Below, piece after piece: positions 13,762-21,043 of a DNA stretch of 31,336 nt. Both the position numbers and the translations under genes were made by a program. The DNA is from Clostridia bacterium (GTDB lineage Bacteria > Bacillota_A > Clostridia > Oscillospirales > UBA929). The stretch's first letter is position 1. The number at the start of each line of letters is the position of its first letter. The notes beneath the pieces are model-generated. The model saw only the letters and a list, made by a program, of their open reading frames with translations. It made no database searches and was not told where the DNA came from. The stretch covers positions 1 to 31,336 of the forward strand of contig BNZR01000006.1 in NCBI GenBank assembly GCA_026001245.1, in the 5' to 3' direction.

Positions 13762-15420
13762 TTACACTTCCATGAATACCGGCAGAATCATCGGGTTTCT
13801 CTTCGTCATCTTATACAGATACTCGCTTAGATTGCCGCGCACCGCGTTTTTCAGCGTCGTCCAATCCGTCACGCCGTGATCCTGCGATTGCTCGATAGCT
13901 TGCAACGCCAGCTTTTTCATGTGTTCCATCAACTCGTCGGACTCCTTGACGTACACAAAGCCGCGTGTCACGATGTCCGGCCCCGCGACAATCGAGTTGT
14001 TCTCGCTGTCCAGCGACAGCACCACCACTATCAGCCCGTCAGAGGCCAAATGCTTGCGGTCACGCAGTACAACACTGCCCACGTCGCCCACGCCCAGACC
14101 GTCCACCAGCACGCGCCCGGCGGGTACGGTAAGCTGGTGCTTCACGCCGCGCCCCGAAAACTCGATAACCCGCCCGATGTCGGTTAGTATCACGTTGCTT
14201 TCGGATATGCCGCATTGCCGCGCCAGGGACGCGCTGGCGCGCAGGTGCTTATACTCGCCGTGAAGCGGCACAAAGTATTTCGGGCGCGTAAGCGCCATAA
14301 TCAGCTTAAGCTCCTCCTGACAGGCGTGGCCGGATACATGCACCGCCGCCAACTTGTTGTAAACAACGTCTGTGCCGCGCCGCAGAAGTTCGTTTATCAT
14401 CTTCGACACGCCCTTTTCGTTGCCCGGAACGGGGGACGCGGAGATAATCACGCGGTCGCCGGGGATAAGCTCTATTTGCCTGTGGGACGAAAACGCCATG
14501 CGGTACAGCGCTGACATAGGCTCGCCCTGACTGCCCGTTGTGATAATGCACAGCTTATGCGCGGGTATCGTGCGGATCATATTCAGCTCGATCAACACCC
14601 CGTCGGGGATATGCAACAGCCCCAGTTCCATAGACACGCGCTGGATATTTTCCATACTGCGCCCGGTTATCGCAACGCGCCGATCATTTCGCGCCGCTAT
14701 GTCGATAACCTGCTGTAAGCGGTGGACGTTCGAGGCGAAGGTTGTTACGATAATGCGCCCGCGCCAGTCGCGAAACAGCGGCTCTAGGGCTTCGCCCACC
14801 TTGCGCTCGCTCATAGCGTAGCCGGGTATCTCGGCGTTGGTGGAGTCCATAAGCAACGCCAGAACGCCCTTTTTGCCCAGGTCGCCGAAACGCGCCAGGT
14901 CGATGGTCTCGCCGTCTATGGGCGTTGTGTCGATCTTAAAGTCGCCCGTGTGGATAACAACGCCCTGCGGGGTTGTTATCGCGATAGACACCGAACCCGC
15001 TATCGAGTGGTTTACGCGGATAAACTCCACGCCGAAGCAGCCCGCCTGAAAGCTTTGCCCCGCCTGAATCACGCGCAGGTCGCTTGAACCCATAAGCCCG
15101 GCTTCCTCTAGTTTGAGCTTTAACAGCCCGGCAGTCAGCGCGGTTGCGTAGACGGGCGCGGCAATCTCGCGCAACAGGAACGACACCGCGCCGATGTGAT
15201 CCTCGTGGCCGTGGGTGATGGCGATAGCCTTGATACGGTTGCGGTTGGCCACAAGATAGGTAAAGTCCGGGATTACCAAATCCACGCCCAGCATGTCGCC
15301 GTCCGGGAACGACAGACCGCAGTCCACAATCAAGATGTCGTTTCCGCACTCGTACACGGTGAGATTTTTACCAATCTCACCTAGTCCCCCCAGGGGTATA
15401 ATTTTCAGTTTTTCCGGCAA
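13762..15420 (-). CDS. rnj: ribonuclease J
   Basis: A 552-residue metallo-beta-lactamase/beta-CASP nuclease that processes and degrades RNA, with 5'-3' exonuclease and endonuclease activity. It begins LKIIPLGGLGEIGKNLTVYE and has the zinc motif HGHEDH (residues 70-75). The beta-CASP region includes ITTGSQGEPMSALYRMA, and then HVSGHACQEELKLIMALTRP and FVPLHGEYKHL. The length fits RNase J1/J2. It starts with TTG, with GGGAGA upstream. It is followed within 12 bases by the inverted-repeat module, without a separate T-rich terminator. Confidence 0.95.
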   Translation of the reverse strand: MPEKLKIIPLGGLGEIGKNLTVYECGNDILIVDCGLSFPDGDMLGVDLVIPDFTYLVANRNRIKAIAITHGHEDHIGAVSFLLREIAAPVYATALTAGLLKLKLEEAGLMGSSDLRVIQAGQSFQAGCFGVEFIRVNHSIAGSVSIAITTPQGVVIHTGDFKIDTTPIDGETIDLARFGDLGKKGVLALLMDSTNAEIPGYAMSERKVGEALEPLFRDWRGRIIVTTFASNVHRLQQVIDIAARNDRRVAITGRSMENIQRVSMELGLLHIPDGVLIELNMIRTIPAHKLCIITTGSQGEPMSALYRMAFSSHRQIELIPGDRVIISASPVPGNEKGVSKMINELLRRGTDVVYNKLAAVHVSGHACQEELKLIMALTRPKYFVPLHGEYKHLRASASLARQCGISESNVILTDIGRVIEFSGRGVKHQLTVPAGRVLVDGLGVGDVGSVVLRDRKHLASDGLIVVVLSLDSENNSIVAGPDIVTRGFVYVKESDELMEHMKKLALQAIEQSQDHGVTDWTTLKNAVRGNLSEYLYKMTKRNPMILPVFMEV

Positions 15421-15501
15421 ATGAACACACTTCTCCCTAATAAGATAAATTATTTACTAATCCGTGCCGGCCGGGGACTGTCACGTTCCCTTGGCCGCGC
15501 T

Positions 15502-16659
15502 TCATAACTTAGCAATTATATCACGAGCGTCCCATAAAGTCAAGCCCTGTTCGCGGGCAATTTTCGCGGCCTGTTCATATTCCACCTTGCGGCGCGTCAC
15601 CCCATGCCCTGTCGAGACCTTAACGCCGTTTTCCTCGCGGCGTACCAGTGCGGCGCGGCGGCAAATATCACTGCGCACCCCAAGCGTTGTGGTGTGCCTA
15701 AACATCAAATCCGTGAATTTATCCACGTCCCCCACGCGGCACAAACAGCTTAGCATTGTGCCGGGGCGGGACTTTTTCATGCCGATTGCCGCCGTCCAAG
15801 CGTCCAACGCGCCGCCGTCCATCAAGGTCTCCAGCGCGAACCCAAGCTCCTCCGCCGTCATGTCGTCGATGTTCGCACGAAGCTCCGCGACTTCCTGCTG
15901 ATCGGGGTTATCCGCTGTGTCGCCCAAGAATACGCGCACGCAGTTTGCGCGTTCAAAATCCTTGCGCCCCATGCCGTAGCCGATTTTAGAAACGCTCATC
16001 ACGGGCATGTCGCCAAAGCTAGTAGCGAAGTGCTTCAGCAACGCCGCGCCCGTGGGGGTACACAATTCCGATTTAACCGCGCCGCCATAGGCGGGAATAT
16101 CGCGCAACAGATACGCCGTGGCGGGGGCGGGTACGGGCAGAATCCCGTGGGCGCATTTCACGGTTCCCGCGCCCACATGGACGGGGGACGCGACTATCCT
16201 GTCGGGATTCAGCTTGCGCAACAGCCAGCAAACCGCCGTAACGTCCGCGATAGCGTCCAACGCGCCCACTTCGTGGAAGTGAATTTCCGCAACGGGGCGG
16301 TTATGGACATGCCCCTCGGCCTCGGCAATCAGTTTGTAGACGGCGATAGCGTCGGCTTTGACGGAATCCGGCACATTCAAGTGCCCGATAATATGCTCGA
16401 TACCGTGCAGACTGCTGTGGTCGTGGTGGTGATGATGCCCGTGGTCATGATGGTCGTGTTCATGCTCGTGTTCCTCCAAGCCGTGAACCTTGACGGACAC
16501 ATGTGTCCCCACTATGCCGCATTTTGTCGATTCCTCTGTGACAAATTCAACGCCGGGAATACCGATAGTGTTCAAATCAACGCCGTCACAAAGCTCCAGC
16601 AACGCCGCCGTTAGCATATCCCCCGCCGCGCCCATAGCGCACTCTATATATAATGTCAT
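15502..16659 (-). CDS. larC: nickel-pincer cofactor nickel insertase LarC
   Basis: About 385 residues. It uses CTP to insert nickel into the pincer nucleotide used by lactate racemase-type enzymes. The N-terminus TLYIECAMGAAGDMLTAALLEL is the family signature. A His-rich stretch at residues 64-85 (HEHEHDHHDHGHHHHHDH) probably holds nickel. Then come AEIHFHEVGALDAIADV and ANIDDMTAEELGFALETLMD. The protein is one continuous frame, unlike the Lactobacillus gene that needs a frameshift. ATG at 16659 is chosen because AAGGA lies 9 bases upstream; a TTG at 16668 is too close to it. Confidence 0.92.
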   Translation of the reverse strand: MTLYIECAMGAAGDMLTAALLELCDGVDLNTIGIPGVEFVTEESTKCGIVGTHVSVKVHGLEEHEHEHDHHDHGHHHHHDHSSLHGIEHIIGHLNVPDSVKADAIAVYKLIAEAEGHVHNRPVAEIHFHEVGALDAIADVTAVCWLLRKLNPDRIVASPVHVGAGTVKCAHGILPVPAPATAYLLRDIPAYGGAVKSELCTPTGAALLKHFATSFGDMPVMSVSKIGYGMGRKDFERANCVRVFLGDTADNPDQQEVAELRANIDDMTAEELGFALETLMDGGALDAWTAAIGMKKSRPGTMLSCLCRVGDVDKFTDLMFRHTTTLGVRSDICRRAALVRREENGVKVSTGHGVTRRKVEYEQAAKIAREQGLTLWDARDIIAKL

Positions 16660-16732
16660 AGTAACCAATCCTTCGTAGTTAAATTAGTTGCGTAGGCGGA
16701 TTTACTCCGACGTAGCAATTTCCCTGTTCTTA

Positions 16733-16760
16733 CACAGCAAAATCCTCAGATTTTGCTGTG
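16733..16760 (-). terminator. 12-bp perfect hairpin between larB and larC
   Basis: CACAGCAAAATC pairs with GATTTTGCTGTG around a 4-base loop, directly after the larB stop. It lacks a T-run on either strand, so it may stabilise the larB message or lower read-through rather than terminate fully. The rest of the 100-base gap shows no gene. Confidence 0.45.
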
Positions 16761-16761
16761 A

Positions 16762-17499
16762 TCAAATATGATTTATTCTACTGGCCAAAAAGCCCGCGCC
16801 AAAGCCGTTGTCGATATTCACAACGCTTACCCCTGACGCGCAGGAGTTAAGCATAGACAGCAACGCGCTCAACCCATTAAAGCTTGCGCCGTACCCCACG
16901 CTTGTCGGAACGCCGATAACGGGGCAGCTGACCAAGCCGCCGATAACGCTGGTAAGCGCCCCCTCCATACCCGCGATTGCGATAACAACCCGCGCCGACA
17001 TAAGCTCGTCCAAGTGATTAAGCAAGCGGTGCAAGCCCGCAACGCCCACATCATACAGCCGCGTGACAGAGTTCCCCAAGGCCTCGGCGGTCAAGGCGGC
17101 CTCCTCCGCGACAGGCATGTCGCTGGTACCACCCGTGGCCACAACAATAGTACCCGCCCCGTCAGGGTCAGGCAACTCCCCCAAAATCCCAACACGCCCA
17201 ATCTCGTGATAGCGAAGCGGCAAACGCGCCGAAACAAAATCCGCGCTCTCGGCGGACAGCCGCGTTATAAGTACAGTCCTCTGCCCGGAATCACGCAAAG
17301 CCGCCGCAATCCGAACAATCTGCTCCGGTGTCTTCCCCGCGCCATAGACAACCTCCGCAGTACCGCCGCGCAAAGCGCGGTGCGTATCCAGCTTAGCAAA
17401 GCCCAAATCGCGAAAAGGCTCCTGCCTAAAATGCAAAAGCGCCTCATCAGCAGAAATCTCCCCCGAAGCAACCCGTTGCAATATAGTCAATGAATCCAA
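16762..17499 (-). CDS. larB: nickel-pincer cofactor biosynthesis carboxylase LarB
   Basis: About 245 residues. It carboxylates the pyridinium ring of nicotinic acid adenine dinucleotide and releases AMP as the first step to the Ni-pincer cofactor. The N-terminus LTILQRVASGEISADEALL and the PurE/AIR-carboxylase-like core (VATGGTSDMPVAEEAALTAE, GVAGLHRLL, VVIAIAGMEGALTSVIGGLV, PVIGVPTSVGYG) are diagnostic. TTG at 17499 is preferred because GGGGG lies 9 bases upstream; TTG at 17508 abuts it. larE, needed for the sulfur step, is not in the window. Confidence 0.92.
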   Translation of the reverse strand: MDSLTILQRVASGEISADEALLHFRQEPFRDLGFAKLDTHRALRGGTAEVVYGAGKTPEQIVRIAAALRDSGQRTVLITRLSAESADFVSARLPLRYHEIGRVGILGELPDPDGAGTIVVATGGTSDMPVAEEAALTAEALGNSVTRLYDVGVAGLHRLLNHLDELMSARVVIAIAGMEGALTSVIGGLVSCPVIGVPTSVGYGASFNGLSALLSMLNSCASGVSVVNIDNGFGAGFLASRINHI

Positions 17500-17532
17500 A
17501 AGTATCAACCCCCGATTAACTATACACCATTA

Positions 17533-17560
17533 ATTGTCCATTGTCAATTGTCAATTGTCA
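17533..17560. repeat. heptanucleotide tandem repeat, four units
   Basis: Units ATTGTCC, ATTGTCA, ATTGTCA, ATTGTCA on the plus strand. On the minus strand (TGACAAT type), the array provides the final residues and TGA stop of the histidine kinase and fills part of the gap to larB. Confidence 0.75.
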
Positions 17561-18746
17561 ATTCGAAAGTGGTTAACCCACTTTCGCTCGACACGCTCAA
17601 CTTTCCCCCCAAGCCATTCATGATCTCCTTCGCAATACTAAGTCCCAGTCCCGAGCCGCCGCCGGAGTGGGATTTGTCGGCCTTGTAGAACCGCTCGAAC
17701 ACGTAGGGCAAGTCCACCTTTGCGATACCCTCGCCGGTGTTGGATACCGCCACGGTCAGCCCGCCGGAGCGCTTGGCGGCTGTAAGACGCACGCGCCCGC
17801 CGTCCGGCGTGTGCTTGATGGCGTTGTCAAGCAAGATAACCAGTACCTGCTCGATACGATCGGGGTTCGAGACCACGGTCAGGGGATTTTCCATGTCAAC
17901 GTCCACCTGAAATTCCAGCCTGTCCTCGGTTTCAAGATACACGTCGCAGACATTGCTGATGGTTTGGCGTAGGTCAAAGCGGTGTTTTTTCATGGCCTGT
18001 GCGCCCGATTGCAGGCGGCTTAGCTCCAAAAGGTCGTCCACCAGGCGCGACAGGCGCATGGATTCGCGCACTATGTTGTTGTAAAACAGGTCGCGCTTCT
18101 CTTGGGTTTTGGTCATGCCGTCCCGCAAGGTCTCGCCCATGGCGCGAATCGCGGAGATGGGCGTGCGCAGCTCGTGGGACACGTTGGACACGTAGTCGCG
18201 GCGGGTTTGCTCCAACTTGCCGCTTTCGCGGGCTATCCAATACGCAGGGATGGACATAATCAGGAAAGAGATCAGCGTACCCGCGATAAGCGTGAAATTA
18301 AGCCCCGCCATCGCGTCGTTCAGTTCGCTTAGCGGCTTGGTGAACACCACCGCGCCGCCCGTGGCCGTGGGTACGCCGACTATAAGATAGCTCCGCCCGT
18401 CGGGCAAGCTGCGCGTTGCGGAAAGCTCCGCGCCGTTTAGAATTGACTGTAAATCCTCAACGGAAATCTCGTCGGGGCGTTGCCTGTCCTTGTTGGGAGG
18501 GCCGCCCATGTCGGAACGGCCGTCCGCGTCGTAGATACGCAGTTCCGCGCCCAAAAAGTTTTTGTTGCCCCGGTCAAAGATTATAATGCCGCCCGTCATG
18601 TCGGCTATGGTGCGGGCTATGGGCAGCAGCTCGTCCGCCCGCATTTGAACGTACCGGGGTTGCGTAACAAAGATGTAAATTCCGGCGGACAGCAAGCCCG
18701 ATAAAAGTACGGCCGTCAGCAACAACAGCATGATTTTCTTCAGCAT
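17544..18746 (-). CDS. two-component sensor histidine kinase
   Basis: This 400-residue membrane kinase has transmembrane helices at about residues 5-27 and 150-171 around a 120-residue extracytoplasmic domain. The HisKA box is YVSNVSHELRTPISAIRAM with H191. The ATPase domain has N-box ILLDNAIKHTP, G1 VSNTGEGI, FERFYKADKSHSGGGSGLGL and a final FELTI strand. There is no HAMP motif that I can see. Overall architecture resembles PhoR/ResE-type kinases. It overlaps the response regulator by 7 bases. Its stop codon lies in a heptamer repeat. Confidence 0.9.
   Translation of the reverse strand: MLKKIMLLLLTAVLLSGLLSAGIYIFVTQPRYVQMRADELLPIARTIADMTGGIIIFDRGNKNFLGAELRIYDADGRSDMGGPPNKDRQRPDEISVEDLQSILNGAELSATRSLPDGRSYLIVGVPTATGGAVVFTKPLSELNDAMAGLNFTLIAGTLISFLIMSIPAYWIARESGKLEQTRRDYVSNVSHELRTPISAIRAMGETLRDGMTKTQEKRDLFYNNIVRESMRLSRLVDDLLELSRLQSGAQAMKKHRFDLRQTISNVCDVYLETEDRLEFQVDVDMENPLTVVSNPDRIEQVLVILLDNAIKHTPDGGRVRLTAAKRSGGLTVAVSNTGEGIAKVDLPYVFERFYKADKSHSGGGSGLGLSIAKEIMNGLGGKLSVSSESGLTTFELTIDN
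17564..17586. other. perfect palindrome inside the 3' end of the histidine kinase gene
   Basis: CGAAAGTGG and CCACTTTCG form a 9-bp stem with a 5-base loop. It encodes ESGLTTFE near the kinase C-terminus and lies next to the heptamer array. It has no T-run. Confidence 0.5.
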
Positions 18747-19432
18747 GGCTTGCCCTCGAACTTATACCCCACGCCGTAGATACTGCGTATGCCCAAGTCG
18801 GCGCGTTCGGGCAGTTTTTGGCGTATGCGCTTGATTTGCGTGTCCACCACCCGCGTGTCGCCGTAATAGTCCCAGCCCCATATGTCGGTAAGCAGTTGCT
18901 CACGGCTGAACACCCGCCCCGGCGCGGAGCATAGCTTGTACAGCAGTTCAACCTCCTTGGGCGAACAGCTAACGGTTACCTCGCCCAAGCGAATCTCGTA
19001 CGCGTCAAGATCTACGGACAGGCCGTCAAAGTGCAACACCTGCTCGTTGTCCTTGGCGTTGTTGCCCAACCGCCGCAGGACGACCTTGATCCGCGCCATA
19101 ACCTCTCGCGGCGAGAACGGCTTTACTATATAATCGTCCGCGCCCAGCTCTAGCCCCACAATGCGGTCGATTTCCTCGCCCTTGGCCGTTAACATTATTA
19201 TGGGTACGTTGCTTTCACGGCGTATCTCGCGGCACACCTCCGCGCCGTTTTTCTTCGGCATCATCAAGTCAAGCACGATAAGGTCGGGGCGTTCGCGGGC
19301 GAACAGCTCCATGGCCTGCACCCCGTCAAAGGCCGACGCGCACGCAAAGCCCTCGGATTCAATATAGGTCTGCAAGGTCTCGTGAATCATGCGCTGGTCG
19401 TCGCAAATCAAAATCTTCGGCGTCTTCGGCAT
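18740..19432 (-). CDS. OmpR-family response regulator
   Basis: This 230-residue regulator has a receiver domain with acidic pair D11/D12, phosphoacceptor D55 (LIVLDLMMP) and K104. A winged-helix DNA-binding domain follows (FSREQLLTDIWGWDYYGDTR, VDTQIKRIRQKL, IRSIYGVGYKFE). It is the partner of the kinase at 17544-18746. AAAGGAG lies before the ATG. It is transcribed away from the polyphosphate operon, sharing the 149-base upstream region that contains the Pho-box-like repeats, so control of that operon is plausible. Confidence 0.92.
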   Translation of the reverse strand: MPKTPKILICDDQRMIHETLQTYIESEGFACASAFDGVQAMELFARERPDLIVLDLMMPKKNGAEVCREIRRESNVPIIMLTAKGEEIDRIVGLELGADDYIVKPFSPREVMARIKVVLRRLGNNAKDNEQVLHFDGLSVDLDAYEIRLGEVTVSCSPKEVELLYKLCSAPGRVFSREQLLTDIWGWDYYGDTRVVDTQIKRIRQKLPERADLGIRSIYGVGYKFEGKPC

Positions 19433-19462
19433 AAAAAAGCTCCTTTGTGGTTTGATACCTAT

Positions 19463-19490
19463 ATTATATCTTAAAAAAATATAAAGGCAA
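19463..19490 (-). promoter_or_regulatory. promoter of the response regulator-kinase operon
   Basis: TATAAT at 19468-19463 and TTGCCT at 19490-19485 on the minus strand, with a 16-base spacer, about 30 bases before the start codon. Confidence 0.5.
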
Positions 19491-19504
19491 TAGATTTCAC
19501 AGTT

Positions 19505-19549
19505 TTGTCAAATAGATTACATACTTTTGACACAATTGACTGCTATACT
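19505..19549 (+). promoter_or_regulatory. Pho-box-like direct repeats and -10 element before the VTC operon
   Basis: TTGTCA (19505), ATTACA (19516) and TTGACA (19527) are spaced exactly 11 bases apart, followed by TATACT (19544-19549). Repeats of the TTNACA/TGTCA type with 11-base periodicity and no proper -35 are the hallmark of PhoP/PhoB-activated promoters. A fourth hexamer, TTGACT at 19536, is off register. Confidence 0.5.
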
Positions 19550-19581
19550 AGTCCCATAGAGCAAGAAGAGGAGGGCTTTAC

Positions 19582-20316
19582 ATGGCCATCGAGGTTTTTA
19601 ACCGCTACGAGAACAAGTACATGATTGACGACGACACACGCACGGCAATCCAACGCCGCCTGACCGAACACATGGACACGGATTACTACAACCAAACCCG
19701 CGACACCTATTCAATCTGCAACCTGTATTACGATACGGACGACAGCCACCTTATCCGCGAGTCGCTGTCAAAGCCGCGCTACAAAGAGAAGTTGAGACTG
19801 CGCTCCTACGGCACCCCGAAGCTGACCTCAAAGGCCTACGCGGAAATCAAGAAGAAATGCTTCGGGCTGGTAAACAAGCGGCGCAGTGCCATGCGGCTTA
19901 GCGAGGCCTATGACTTTCTGTCGGCGGGAAGCGTGGCGCTGACCCCGGAGATGAATCCGCAAGTGGTCAGCGAAATCGCCTACATGCTGTCCCAGCGGCC
20001 GCTGTTCCCAAAGCTTTACCTGGCCTACGAACGCCGCGCCTACTTCGGGATTGCACAGCGGGATTTGCGGATTAGCTTCGACACGGCGATAGTCACGCGC
20101 CGCCGCGATTTGCGGCTGGAATCCGGGATTTACGGCGATTTGCTGTTGCCAAGGGACATGTGGCTGATGGAGATTAAAGTTGCCAACAATATGCCGCTGT
20201 GGCTGACCAAATTGCTATCGGAGCTTAAGGTTTACCCCGCAAGCTTTTCAAAATACGGGCGAACCTACATGAACGAGCTGGCCGGATTGACAAACGATTT
20301 CCTGATGATAGCGTGA
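19582..20316 (+). CDS. VTC-domain polyphosphate polymerase
   Basis: A 244-residue protein of the CYTH-like VTC superfamily, which makes polyphosphate from ATP in the tunnel of a beta barrel. Basic and acidic residues of the tunnel are visible: FNRYENKYMID at the start, YKEKLRLRSYG, AEIKKK, YLAYERRAYFG, LRISFDTAI, LMEIKVANNMPLWL and SFSKYGRTY. GAGGAGGG sits 6 bases before the ATG. It is the first gene of a three-gene operon with a DUF4956 membrane protein and a beta-helix lipoprotein, a common grouping in Firmicutes. Confidence 0.88.
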   Translation: MAIEVFNRYENKYMIDDDTRTAIQRRLTEHMDTDYYNQTRDTYSICNLYYDTDDSHLIRESLSKPRYKEKLRLRSYGTPKLTSKAYAEIKKKCFGLVNKRRSAMRLSEAYDFLSAGSVALTPEMNPQVVSEIAYMLSQRPLFPKLYLAYERRAYFGIAQRDLRISFDTAIVTRRRDLRLESGIYGDLLLPRDMWLMEIKVANNMPLWLTKLLSELKVYPASFSKYGRTYMNELAGLTNDFLMIA

Positions 20317-20331
20317 GAGGAGGATTGACAC

Positions 20332-21027
20332 ATGAACGAAATTTTTGACTCGATACTAAATGTGGTGACCACGGACGCAAGCTTTACCGCGCATAATCTG
20401 TTGCTTGCAATGGGGGTGGCGTTGTTGCTGGGGCTTTTGCTGGCCGGGGTCTACTTGAAAACGCAGGGCGGCAAAACCCCGTCGCAGGGCTTCGCGCTTA
20501 CCCTTGTTATCCTGCCCGCGATTATCACCGTTATTATTATGCTGGTGGGAAACTCCGTGGCGCGGGCGTTCAGCCTTGCGGGGGCGTTTCAGATAGTGCG
20601 TTTCAGAAGCGCGCCGGGCGACCCGAAGAATATCGCCTATGTGGTGTTTTGTATGGCGGTGGGGCTGGCCTGCGGCATGGGATACGTGTTGTACGGCGTG
20701 ATTGTGGCCGTGGTGATGTGCGTTGTCATGATACTGCTTGAGGTATTCAAGTTCGCGACACCCAAGGACAGCCAGCGGTTGCTTAAAATAACCGTGCCGG
20801 AAAGTCTTGACTATCAGGGCGCGTTTGACGATATATTAAAGCGGCACACCAACAGCTATAAGCTAAGCCGCGTAAAAACCGCCGACCTGGGCAGTCTGTA
20901 TCAACTGCAATACGCGATTACGGCGGTGGACGGCATGGACGAGAAGCGATTTATTGACGAGCTGCGCACGCGCAACGGCAACCTTAATATAACATTGGTG
21001 CTGGACGCGGCGCAGGGTGAATTTTGA
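20332..21027 (+). CDS. DUF4956 membrane protein
   Basis: This 231-residue protein has four hydrophobic helices in residues 20-145 and a soluble C-terminal domain. The conserved phrase VRFRSAPGDPKNIAYVVFCMAVGLACGMG is characteristic of DUF4956. Its genes typically sit next to VTC-domain polymerases, as here (15 bases after it, AGGAGG before the ATG). It may be the membrane partner or channel for the polymer. This is inference from the context. Confidence 0.85.
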   Translation: MNEIFDSILNVVTTDASFTAHNLLLAMGVALLLGLLLAGVYLKTQGGKTPSQGFALTLVILPAIITVIIMLVGNSVARAFSLAGAFQIVRFRSAPGDPKNIAYVVFCMAVGLACGMGYVLYGVIVAVVMCVVMILLEVFKFATPKDSQRLLKITVPESLDYQGAFDDILKRHTNSYKLSRVKTADLGSLYQLQYAITAVDGMDEKRFIDELRTRNGNLNITLVLDAAQGEF

Positions 21028-21043
21028 GTAGGGAGGTAATCAC

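Noticed and set aside
16030..16614. 194-residue open frame opposite larC
   Set aside because: Its hydrophobic VVVVMMPVVMM stretch is the antisense of the His-rich codons in larC. No ribosome binding site.
20165..20185. Sequence like the inverted-repeat arm (GATGGAGATTAAAG)
   Set aside because: It codes for the conserved LMEIKV motif of the VTC domain; the match covers only about 12 bases and is coincidental.
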